The translations under genes and the position numbers were made by a program. A DNA stretch of 64,000 nt from Rhizophlyctis rosea (lineage: Eukaryota > Chytridiomycota > Chytridiomycetes > Rhizophlyctidales > Rhizophlyctidaceae), in contig JADGJC010000177.1 of assembly GCA_027596075.1 (NCBI GenBank), positions 1 through 64,000 of the forward strand. Reading direction: 5' to 3'. Positions 1 to 10,150 of this stretch are shown one piece after another. Numbering within the stretch: the first letter of the stretch is position 1; every line of letters begins with the position of its first letter. The notes below the pieces were generated by a model. It was not told the origin of the DNA. It was given only the letters and a program-made list of their open reading frames with translations, and made no database searches.

Positions 1-652
1 CCTGATGCTCGATGGCTTCACTATGTTTGAGGATGGTAGAACGGTCGTTCCGCTGGTGTTTTGCCAGGCTGTGAAGGCGATGGAAAACCTCTGAGCGGAA
101 TTCGGCTTGTTCTTTCTGAAAATCATCCCGCCACCCGGAGGAGCCCGCCCGACTTTGACGTTCGTCGTTGTTGTCGTCGTGCTTGCTGGATGTCCGCGAT
201 TTTACTTCAGCATCCCTTGTATCGTCCTCAGGAATATTGGAACTACTAGTTTGTTGTTGTTCTGAGTTGGTAGGAGGTTGGGGGTCCGTGGCCGACGCCG
301 CCGCGGTAGGGCGACCGTCGGTAGGGCAAGTATCTGTGGTAGAGGAACCCTTTCGGGTGTCGTCTTCTTTCACTGGGGGTTCATTTTGACGTCAAACTCC
401 TGGAACTGTAATAGGGGGGTCGGGGTTGTTTTCAGTAGTGTCGCGGGCTAGCGGCAACGCTGCTGTGGTGGTGATTGGCGTCCCAAGCACTCTCCTTTTC
501 CATTCCTCATTGACTTCTTTGAACTGCTCCGCATTGAACGTTCCCGGTGACGGGTAGAGTTGCCGGGGGTCGGCGGGCTCTCCAGTAGTCTCTGCAGATA
601 ACTTACTGGGTGTGGGCGGAAGACTAGAGAGACGTCTGTCGTTGCCGGCCAT
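1..652 (-). CDS. Gag-like ORF of the retrotransposon, partial, with in-frame TGA
   Basis: The ORF opens at 652 with MAGNDRR and lies 67 nt after the putative LTR. The first 86 residues are Pro/Thr-rich with a short helical part (FKEVNEEWKRR). A TGA at 394-392 stops it. The same frame is then open to base 1 and still looks coding: acidic and Ser-rich, then a charged helical part (DDFQKEQAEFRSEVFHRL). No 25-nt or larger GT-AG interval restores the frame sensibly. The stop may be a decay mutation, a sequencing error or readthrough. No zinc knuckle or protease is visible before the edge. Assignment as gag rests on position only. Confidence 0.45.
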
Positions 653-700
653 ATTGGATACTTAAACGGTTTGAAAAGAAAACAATAGTTTGAACTAAGC

Positions 701-719
701 TGAACCGGGGCTCATAATC
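701..719 (-). other. Retrotransposon primer-binding site (half tRNA-iMet)
   Basis: Directly after the LTR the minus strand reads GATTATGAGCCCCGGTTCA. The core TTATGAGCCC is complementary to the GGGCTCATAA anticodon arm of eukaryotic initiator Met-tRNA, where copia-type elements prime from a cleaved half tRNA rather than from the 3' CCA end. Confidence 0.6.
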
Positions 720-827
720 TGTTGATAGCGCAGGTCTGTTAAGGGAATAACTAGCTCAACTTATTTAATGGGACTCGTGATAGCCATACGATAATATGAT
801 TATATGTGTAAACAATCGTCTTCAACA
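720..827 (-). repeat. Putative 5' LTR (108 bp)
   Basis: The minus-strand segment is bounded by TGTTG (827-823) and CAACA (724-720), a 5-bp perfect inverted terminal repeat. It is AT-rich with a TATAAT-like stretch and an AAATAA. At 108 bp it is short for an LTR, and the outer edge could lie further right. The inner edge is better supported because the primer site follows directly. The partner LTR is outside the window. Confidence 0.5.
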
Positions 828-1027
828 AGTGAGTCGATCCGCCTAAGTCCGGATCATAAGGAAGAAAATCCTGATGGTCGCGTGGCTTGGGCGATCGCTG
901 ATCGCTGATCTGATATCTGATCTATCCTAGCTATTATAGCTTTATGCTGCAGTACTACTTGTCACTACTAACATATATTCAATGACCTTAATGTCTACTT
1001 TCATGGTTGACCATCGCGCCAACCTCA

Positions 1028-1962
1028 TCAAGACAATCTACCATTCACCTCGTTAAGGCGCAAATGGCCGTTGGCAAGGAAGCTATTTTCTTGCATCCAA
1101 ACTCCTTTGTCCACCTCAAAAGCTTCTTGGTGATAGGATATGAAAGATCCAGCAGGCTTTGCAACAGCGAAAGGACTGTGCTGGTTGCGGGGTTCGTTTT
1201 TGAGTATTTGAGGAGGGCCATCTGTTCTGGAAATCAATCCAACTGTCGGTTGTGCTTCTCAGTTTGTTTTGTCTCAACAGTCAAGCATCTGCCCTTTCTC
1301 AAAATCTATGTCTTCCTGCTCCTCTATTGTCTCTTCCTCACTCATTTCTTGACCCTCCCCTTCAAGCCCTCCTCCAACTTCCACTTTCTCCCCACCATGT
1401 TGAGCCTCAATCTGCCCATCTGTACTGATTAATGCAAAATCACCGAGTCGATTGCAGGTAAAGGAAGTGTGGGGAGGGTTGAAGTCGGTAAAAAATGCGT
1501 GGGAGTCTGGAGAATTTAGGGAGGTAGAGAGAGGAGTTGGGTGGTTGATTAGCAGGATGGACCAGAATTTGAAGGCGGTCTGCGTGTGGAAAAGTGAGGA
1601 TTTGACGGGGTGGTGATGGAATGGTAAGGTTTTGAAAGTGGATGCAGCTGAGATGGTGGGTCCTTCAGGGCGTCTTTGCAGCTGCGCTTGTGACCTGATG
1701 GTCCCGGACCATTTGCGTAGTTTCTGTTGCAGTATAGGCAAAAGAAATACCAGCTTGGAGCATGTGGGCATTTCGAAGAGGGGGACGAGGAGTGAGGAGT
1801 TTGGGAGAAGGAATGGTGAGGCAACGGAGGAGTTCGTTCAGATCCTGTTGATGGAAAGGTAGTGCGGGACCTGCAGAGCGTTGTTCCAGTGCTTATCGTG
1901 ATGCAAAGCAAGCACTGGTTGGTTACCCACTCTCGGCAATGTCCAAGATGCAGATCAAGCAC
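1028..1962 (-). CDS. Doubtful multi-exon gene with a zinc-finger-like motif
   Basis: I do not recognise this protein. Three minus-strand reading frames can be joined. The first (from about 1962) holds a possible zinc-binding motif, CLYCNRNYANG followed by HKRSC, spaced C-x2-C-x12-H-x4-C. A 56-nt interval (about 1511-1566, weak GTCCAT donor, CTAAAT branch, CTCCAG acceptor) leads in phase to an acidic stretch rich in E and G. A 36-nt interval (about 1245-1280) leads to a final exon ending in VNGRLS with TGA at 1028-1030. Both donors are non-consensus and the start is a guess. The region could be a decayed gene. The neighbours, a retrotransposon and a gene-poor stretch, do not help. Confidence 0.3.
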
Positions 1963-3457
1963 TCAACAAATGGGGATGTTCAATTCATACCCCTTTAGGC
2001 CACTGAACCACTACTTTGTTCAGTAGCATTTGCTAAGGAATGAAGCAATAAACAAGTGGCTGAGCAGAGGGCACACAAAAATCAGCAATACCATCTGTGG
2101 CAATTGATCAGTTTTCAGACACATCACCCAATCATAGCAGAAAACGCCACAGATTATGCAAGGGGCCCAGAATGCGATGTTTAATGTGGTAAGCAAGGGG
2201 CAAGCCAGCGCATGATTGGGTGAACAGTGAGCGTCACAGGAGAAACCACTGATTGACGGGTGAAAGATGAGTGATCATTGCGCAATTTCATTCAGTAATT
2301 GCTCACTCTGCATATTTGGAACTTTGGGACGGATGTAGGTAAGACATGTGAAAATGGACTGTGACGAGTTTTATATTTGCAGGAGAATTGTTCATACTAC
2401 ACAATTGATTTTGAAAGACTGGTGTTTTGCGCCCTTGCGTTTCCTGATCGTTTCCTTGATAGATGAGTCGAAGGACGCGCAGCCTGAGGGTGGCGCAGCC
2501 ATGCGCCAGGGACCTTGTGAACTTTGTGACTTTTGTGCAAGAATCCGAGTCGAACATTGCAACATGCTGAGTAACGTAAGTGAAATTCTGGCTGGCTGAT
2601 TGCTCGAAGAGGTACGACAACACAACTGCAGACCTATGATGTAGTGATCAATGTTCTTCCCTGGTCAGCGCCATGTGACGCAAGAACGCAGACCGAAAAG
2701 GTAGGTGATCACGAGCAGATGGAATACAATTTGGATTGATACGGTCAAACGTTCAAGTTGGGGTCTGTGTTTGCAACGCTGCGCTTACCAGCAGAAGAAA
2801 GGATGTAATGTACATCGGTGCAATACAAACCGCACTTGAAAACTCTCAAGGTGGGTTTCATGATCCAGACGCACTAACGGGAGTGGTTCGTCATTGGAGA
2901 ATCGCGGGGGTACTGGAACTGCTCGTGACGGAATGAAATTTCCAACTTCATTATGTTGTGGCCTGGAAGGTGCACCATACTTCGGCGAAGTCCTTGCTTT
3001 CAATATACTGCAAAATGCTATATTTGGAAGTTACCAAAAGCAGAAATATTTTTGGCGCCGGCCAGGATTATCTGTGCAGCACTCGAAATGTGCAATAGTC
3101 CGACCTCAGCCTATCAGGAAAGAACCAATGATTGAATGCCTTCCTTTGGACCCGATGTATTGACACCCACGCTTGACGGTGTAGTTGATGCGCTGTGACC
3201 ACCCAGAGGATGTCTTGTGCATTGATTTGTTAGTAACCGATGCTTGTTTTTGAGAGCACGTCATGCTATGTCTCACAGTAGCGTAAAAATCCTAATTGAT
3301 GTACAGCGAGTGCGGACACATAGCGGATCAGTACTGTTATATATACATCGACGGGAAGATCACAGGATATTTGGCAATACATGCGTCTAGCCAACTTCGC
3401 TAGCCTTTGGGACGATTCCCTTGACAATCTTGCCAGCATGAGACAGATGTGTAGTAT
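1963..3457. other. Gene-poor interval
   Basis: Short ORFs occur on both strands, for example around 2303-2623 and 2736-3163, but none shows a recognisable domain, a splice chain or protein-like composition. I see no RNA gene or repeat. The right part holds the 3' flank of WDR35. Confidence 0.6.
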
Positions 3458-6400
3458 TTACAAAGTTGCATGACACTATTGAAGTGGTAAGTAGCGGTTT
3501 TGTACTGTCTGATAGATTTCCTTACCAGAGGACAACATGGCATTCCCGCGATTTCACTCTCCAGGGCGCGATGCTTGCAAAGATGGCACATGAAATGTAT
3601 TGTTTCGGTTATTGGTCGGCCAGAAGCTATGCAAATTGGATAGACCACATTACAATGGGCACAGTATGTCGCTCTGCGGGACGTGTGAATAGTGGCACGG
3701 GAACGGCAGATTCAGACTGGACCTACCCGCTTCGAATGGAACCTCCACAACTTGAGCATGAAGAGTGGTGATCTTTCGGGTCCATGGGAGGAAATCTAAC
3801 ACCGTATCAGTGCCCCGTACATCTGCTGGCGTCTATATCACTTACTTTGAAAAGATACTCATTGCGATGCTCTCAAAGTGCTCCAACTTTTCTGGCTGAC
3901 CTTCCGCCATGGCCTCTAGCTTTATGAATGCTCGGGAGCAGGTTCCAAACCGCTTGGCGTGGAAGCTGACCAGGCCCAACAATGTATAGATGAGCTCTGG
4001 AGTCAAGATATCTTCATAGTCAATCAGGTGCTGGGCCTGCCACATGAAACTTAGCATTTGATATGTCGAATCGTGAAAGCTAACCATACCGTTCTCACTG
4101 AGGCTTCAAAGGCCCCAAGATAATATTGCCGTTGGGCCAGCAGGTACAGGTGATATGCCTCCGCCCCCCGCCACGCATTGTCTAGGATTTTCGAATCCAT
4201 TGGGTTTGTAGCGTCTTCAACCAGGAGCGCGTCCAAAGCCGATGTCCCCTAAAGTTGAAATGAGCACATGTTGTTTGCGTGGGACGTCAATATAATGACT
4301 TGCCTTCTCGGAACCTCCCTTTCCTGCTTTCGTCAAATTGTGGTATCGCTCCACTTCCAAAGCTGCCAAAACATATAGCTTTTTTGTTCGAAGTGGGTCC
4401 TTATTAGCTTTTGCCGAGTCTTCCGCAAGCTGTTACCACATTAGCAGACGTATGATTACAGTTGGTGTTTAGCAAGTCACCTGATATAGCAACTTTGCCG
4501 ACTGCTGACAATAGTTGGCTTTCCGGTATAGCTGAATTGCTTCAAACTTCCTGTCTTTCTCCAAAAGATGTTGTGCATACTGCGATAACAGATCCTCAAT
4601 CTCCCGGAACTTGTGCGCTTCGGCCAATTCCACCGCTGTGTTCCACTGCGGCTAATCAATGATTGTTTCCAAACTCTATATGTCGCAATACCTTACCTGA
4701 TTGAGCTGTACGCAGGTATTGATGGATTCTTTCACATCGCCGCATGCAAGGTAAGCCTTGACAGCCTGGTCGCACATTCCAACACTGGCAAACTTCCGGG
4801 CGACATCCTAAAAAGCATTGATAATCCTTACAGTCAACCAATGGCAGATGTCAATCATAACAAACCAACTATAATCATACTTTCAGGAGGGTGGGGTTGT
4901 TCAGAATTGAGTCCACCAATTTCGCCAAATTTTCATAATCCTCCAAGTTGTAATACAACTCCACCAGGCGCTGGATATTGCGTCCTTGAGCATAGTACGT
5001 CACAGCTTGCGACCTATGCGCGCCGCGTTCAGGAAATAGAAAATGGATACCGCTCAACGGAATGATCATCACCATTTTTGTCTCTCATAATAAAAGTCCC
5101 CAATCGAACTCCAAGCATTCTCAAGCAACGCATCATCTCCACCCCCTCCACTTTTGATCAGTTGCACAACACGGAACCAATCGCCCAACCGAACACGTAA
5201 ATCGATTGCCAAATCTTTCCGGTCCGCTTCCAAGTACACCTTCTCCGCTAATTCGTACTGTCCAAAGTATGCAGAAACTTCCGCCTTTTGCTTCACTTTG
5301 TCCTGTGCACAACGTGAAAAGTGAGATGTCTATAAAGCGGGGAAGTTGCGTAGACGTCGTCAGCTCACATCTAGTTTCTGCAAGCGTCTTAAGACTTGCA
5401 ATCCGATGTAATCACCGCAGCGAACGAAAGCTTTCTCAGCAATCCCAAATTCCAGCTGTTCCAGAGCAGCCTCCGCAACAAGTTTCCACAAACGGGGATG
5501 TGGATTATCCTCCACGAATTGAAGAGCATCCGCCAATCCAACTTGCGTCAAAATATCTGCATAGAATGTTGGTTACGATGATAGCACCTTGTTTGGATCG
5601 ACGCGCCTTCTCATACTCCGGGTGTCACGCAGGGACTTCGTCTCCATCGTCACCAGAAAGTCTTTGGAGGGGGTTTCTGGCTCTCGCATGACATCATCAA
5701 GAAGAGCTGCTTTGATCTGCAAATTGTTGAAGTTGCAGATATCTACATGGAATGTTGAGTGCGCTTCCGACGTGGTCAAGAGCGATGCAATTCGATAAAA
5801 CTCACATCCGGAACATGTAATCGGCTCCTCTGGATCCACATTCCGCAGAATGTACATTCGAGTTTTCTCCATTATTGCAAACAGTTCGGGGTTGTCGTCA
5901 GCCCTGAAATGAAAATTCAGCAAGTCTCCTTCTCGTCCAGTCAAGAAACTGACGGACCATTTCACATCCCAGACATCTTTGCGTTCAAACTCTAGCAATT
6001 TCCCAGCTTCATCCTGTGCGGAATTTATGAGAATTTTGAAGCATATGCGTTACCATGAGAACCCATTACCTTAGACATTAGAGATCCCGCACCAACCATA
6101 CCGCCAATGGTGTTGGGCACGCGCTGCTCAAGCTCCAACAATTTTAAAACTCCAGTGGCATCAATGATGGCAAGACGACTAGAGTTGGAGTTCAATGCGA
6201 TTGAAGCAGCCCGGAATGGAATGGAGTATTTGCTCTCCAAAGTTAACGATGGCAAGCTGAAATGGAGCATAGCGCCGGACTGCCGAGCAACTATAAATGT
6301 TGATTCTGATGCCGCAATGCTCATTATTGGGTCCGTTGCTGGCCTGAGGAGGGTGTTACTGGTTTCTGTTGTGACTCAAGATTAGGGAATACCCTTACCG

Positions 6401-8554
6401 GCGATTCTTTAGATCAACCAAATTCTGCACCTCAGTGGGGTTCTCGCCAACAACGGATATGGTGTCAATGTGGAAAAAACGATCACGCGCATCTTTCCTT
6501 CGCAGCGCTAAACATTTGAGGTCATAAAAGGAGCAGGAAAGATTACGACCTGAGTCCTGATTTACCGTCGAGACCAGACACTTTGGACGTTGTCAACGTT
6601 TTGAATTGCCAGCTAAGAACGTGGTCGGGAGATGCCGCAAAGCAAGTAGTCTTCGTGATGACAACGGTGCGAGGTTCAAAATCAATGTATTTGGTTTCTA
6701 TGGCTGTTCCTATCGCGTTTGAAACAGTCAAAATGTATCTGCAGAGGCAGGTTATCACCTCGGTCGGATCGGTGGCAGCGTTCTAACTTACTGGGATGAA
6801 TCTTCCGATTTTGTTACCAGAAGGCACAAATCTCCATATGAAGTCAGCAAGAGCAGTTTGTGCATGATTCTGTCGATGATATTGAGCACATCCGTCATAG
6901 TGATGAGATAGTATGTGAAGGAACTAACTTTGTGTATTTCTCGTTGGTTTTGGTGTTCCAAAATGTCGCAGCTGTTTCACCTCGGTCCCGCCGCTGAACA
7001 GCATATGCCAAGACGTCACTAGCGAAAAATGTCCATTTATAATCAGGTCGAACATTGGCAAAGTAGATGAAGGAGTCCACCGCCAGCGCAATACGGAGTC
7101 CACTGTATTCCCAGGAGATGGACGTTATGCGCTTGCCCGGCACTTTCAAGGAGCGCAAGTACTGAAAGCAGTATCATTAGGGTGAACTAATGTGAAAAGT
7201 GATACTACGTCATGGATCAAATCGTACCTGCCCAAAGGGATCATAAAAGTGAACCACACTGATTTCTTTCTCCTCTCCGTGGGCACTTCTAACCAATTGT
7301 ACCCCAGTGACCGCAAGAATGGACCCGTCAATGTTCCACTGCATCTTCATGTGCCGCATATTTGTGTCAATGATGAAAGGCGCTGTGGTCCCTGTAGTCA
7401 GCTCCAGGCTTCCAATATCCCCTCCACTCTATAGAAAGTGCCCCACCTTGGTCCTTATCATCCCGCATTATTTGTATTTTCCCGTTGTCGAAACATACTG
7501 CCAGACAAGGTGCGTGAGCTTCCACATATCCATTTAGTCCGTTGTACCTGAACACGGCTTGATTAAATGTCGATGTGCATGGAATCAGGCAAGATGTTCT
7601 CACCAACAAAGTGCTGCAATTTTCATTGGCGCGCCGGTATCATTGCAAACAATAGATACTTTCGTCTACGGAATGAAACTGGTCAAATGACCATGTCAAA
7701 TGACGTTGCATCCCTGCTTTCAACTTACAATGAAGTTGCCACTCCCATCATATAGATGCAGTTCACCAGTAGCCACCCCAAACAGGATGTATTTTCCATC
7801 AGGAGACCATTGGACATGGGTGAGGTGAACTTTTGCCAACTCCTTGCCCCATAGTCGATTGCCATCCACAGAGCCCACAATAACGGCACCTGTTTCCGTG
7901 TAAGCAATGTATATGTCCAGAAGGGCTGATGAATTTCGTACCGTCCTCATATGCAATGCAAATCTTCGTCCCTTCCTTATTCCACTGCATGTCGGCCACC
8001 AGACTTTTGTTTCGATTGTTGATCATCTCCTCGTACCAGATCCCTTTGTATAATATCCATACAATGATGAGCCCATTTTCATCAGATGTTGTAAGCTTTC
8101 GATGTTGTAAGTTCCAAGTAGATACCATCACCGCGCCTGTGTTGTGTTCAACCGCACTTAGTGTTGGCATAGTGGTGTAGAAAATTTGCATTCCTACCAT
8201 TATGTCCTTCCAAAGTTTGGTTCATGGACAGGTTGGACGGTGCTGCAAGTCCCTCTCCTAATCGTCGATTGCCAGCCGGGCCCGATGCGCCGGCCTGCGT
8301 GGAAGCGACATTTTTCGCCGCCTCTGCCCCACCAGATGCACCTGACCCGGTTTCCAGCTTCAACACCTTCAAAAGACCTTCTTCTCCACCACATGCTATC
8401 CACCCTTGATCATTGTTCCATGCAACTGTACGTAGTTTTACACCATTCGGAATCGCGATCTGAAAGGTTCTATGTCAGAAAGCGGTCATTTAGAAAATGG
8501 AAAGAAGCTACAGATCTCGTGGAATGATACCTTTTTGCTCAAGTAAACAAACAT
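3458..8554 (-). CDS. WDR35: WD repeat protein 35 / intraflagellar transport protein 121
   Basis: This is a core subunit of the IFT-A complex, which drives retrograde transport and membrane-protein entry in flagella. Exon 1 is 24 nt (8554-8531) and encodes MFVYLSKK, as in animal WDR35. The next exons give [35 protein letters not shown] and [19 protein letters not shown], all near-identical to the family. The order is two N-terminal WD40 propellers (8.5 to about 6 kb) and a long TPR-like solenoid including [20 protein letters not shown] and [18 protein letters not shown]. The C-terminal zinc-binding end runs CGGS...YCAHC...MCHLCKH...CCPLCHATL. The last exons are tiny: 3727-3750 (24 nt) and 3458-3475 (18 nt). 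The gene has many short introns and nothing key is missing. The start is fixed by homology and a clean donor after codon 8. Confidence 0.96.
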
Positions 8555-9135
8555 CGCGTCAAGTCAATCGATAACAATCTATGGAAGCAACTGATCGTCC
8601 GAAAAGCTCATGCCGACTACGTGCCGAAATGCTGCCAATTGAGATTCGTGAGACAGGGTGAAAAGGCACCTGGCACAGACGCGTTCAAAATTCAAACGGA
8701 AGCTGGAGGAGGTGGTTTTTGTCTTGCGTAAGCCCCAAGTCAATGTGGCTGAAATCAGTCAAATGAACACGTCACGTGACTGTTTACAGCGGCACAGTGA
8801 CCACTGATTGAACCCGGGTTGACATGAAGTGGCGTCGGAGGTGGCGTCGCGTGGGCCTGGTGTGGGTGGCTTGCAGAGTGTGACAGAGCCACCCCCTTTG
8901 GGAACACAAGGGACCTCTTGTTACACGCTGCGTCCACCGTCCACGCGCGCCGCAAGGATTAGCCAGCCCCAATCCGACACCCACACCCCTTCTCACCCGC
9001 ACCTCTTCCTGTCTTTGATAAAAACTCAATAAAAAGCACACACCAACCCCCAAACTTCTGTCTATAACCTATTTCGCAACCTACCTCAACCGTTGAGTCC
9101 TTCACCACGACCACGAATACCACAACACAATCCAC
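8555..9135. promoter_or_regulatory. Divergent promoter region, WDR35 / SNAP-25-like
   Basis: This 581-bp spacer separates two divergent start codons. It contains the perfect 10-bp palindrome GTCACGTGAC at 8771-8780. The side next to the SNARE gene is C-rich with AAATA/AATAAA-like patches. No ORF here looks coding. Confidence 0.5.
8771..8780. promoter_or_regulatory. Palindromic E-box GTCACGTGAC
   Basis: This is an exact inverted repeat with the CACGTG core preferred by bHLH-ZIP proteins (Cbf1, USF and TFE-type factors). It lies 217 bp upstream of the WDR35 start and 356 bp upstream of the SNARE start. Function is inferred from sequence only. Confidence 0.4.
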
Positions 9136-10054
9136 ATGTCATACCGTCCGCAAAACTACGGCTCTGATCGAGGTTCGCCTGGCCGCGGTCCTGCACCCGC
9201 GCCTGCTAGCAAATGGGCCGTTGCGGCACAAGCTGCTGAGACCCAGAACCAAACCGGCAGGTCCGCCTACGGCGGAAGGTGGGAAGACGTGGACGAGGCT
9301 CCCGAGGACTACGAGGACAGCCAGTGGTTGGAAGCAAAAACCAAGAAGGTGCAGAACGACTCCCTCCAGAGCACGCGAAGAGCTGTGCAAAGGCTGAACG
9401 AAACGGAAGCGGTGGGAGAGAGCAACTTGACAAGGCTGAACCAGCAGTCAGGTGAGTTGAGCCAATGGACTGGCTTTTTGATGTGTGCACCTTGCCGTCA
9501 TGTTCAATGAATGGTATTAACGAAGTTTTTGTTTACAAACAGAACAATTGTACAATATTGAACGCCGCCTTGACAGTGCCGAACACCACGCAAAAGCATC
9601 CGACGCCAAAGCCGACCACCTAAAGTCCTTAAACAGATTCTTCTTGCTACCATCGTTCGGTGGGAGAAAGGCCAAGAAGAGGGAGGAAGCCGCTCGTCGG
9701 AATGACGAGGAGGAAGCTGCTAGGCGGGAGGAACAGCGTGAACGGGATGCGCAAGCGTTTGGGGAGCGGCGTGCCATGCAGCAACAGATAGGAAGGAGGG
9801 ATGCGTCTTTGAGCGCTGCTGGGTACGGGAATTACACTACTCCGGAAGGGTTGGAGAGGGATGACACAGAGGTGGAAATAGATAGGAACTTGGACCAGCT
9901 TTCGACGGGGTTGGCACGATTGAAGATGATGGGGCATGCTATGAACGCAGAATTGGAGGCACAAGACCCAGTCACGAGACGTATCATGGACAAGACGGAC
10001 CGCACAAGGGAAAGGTTGGACAACACCACCCGGAAAATCGATCGCATCAGATAG
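9136..10054 (+). CDS. SNAP-25/Sec9-like Qb+Qc SNARE
   Basis: This is a 275-aa t-SNARE expected to supply two helices of the exocytic SNARE bundle at the plasma membrane, with syntaxin (Sso-like) and synaptobrevin partners. It has two exons: 9136-9451 and 9543-10054, with GTGAGT donor and ACAAACAG acceptor. The N-terminus is Gly/Pro-rich. The Qb motif runs from about residue 70 to 130, with the zero-layer Gln in the LTRLNQQSEQL heptads. A charged linker rich in E, R and A follows. The Qc motif is near the C-terminus (EIDRNLDQLSTGLARLK...), with its zero-layer Gln in ELEAQD. The linker has no cysteine, so palmitoylation as in SNAP-25 is not expected; this resembles Sec9 and SNAP-29. SNAP-29 cannot be excluded. 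Confidence 0.9.
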
Positions 10055-10150
10055 ATGTAGGGGTCCAGCATATTTACAAAATTTTATTCCTACATTAGTC
10101 TCGGTGTAGCATTTCACTTGTGGTGCAGTTGTATGTACATAGCTGAGGTA

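Larger units (their letters stand above)
1..827 (-). mobile_element. Ty1/copia-type LTR retrotransposon, 5' part, cut by window edge
   Basis: Read on the minus strand, a short LTR starts TGTTG and ends CAACA, the terminal repeats typical of copia-group LTRs. It is followed at once by a sequence complementary to an initiator-Met tRNA anticodon arm, then by a gag-like ORF starting at 652 and open (apart from one TGA) to the left edge. Half-tRNA priming is a known trait of copia and Ty5-type elements. The pol region and 3' LTR would lie left of base 1, so class and completeness cannot be confirmed here. The copia assignment rests on LTR ends and primer site, not on protein homology. Confidence 0.6.

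Noticed and set aside
892..925. GATCGCTGATCGCTGATCTGATATCTGATC short tandem pattern next to the LTR
   Set aside because: Only two to three imperfect units; no array structure or known function.
2303..2625. Overlapping ORFs on both strands in the gene-poor interval
   Set aside because: They cover the same bases in three frames, lack splice partners and resemble no family.
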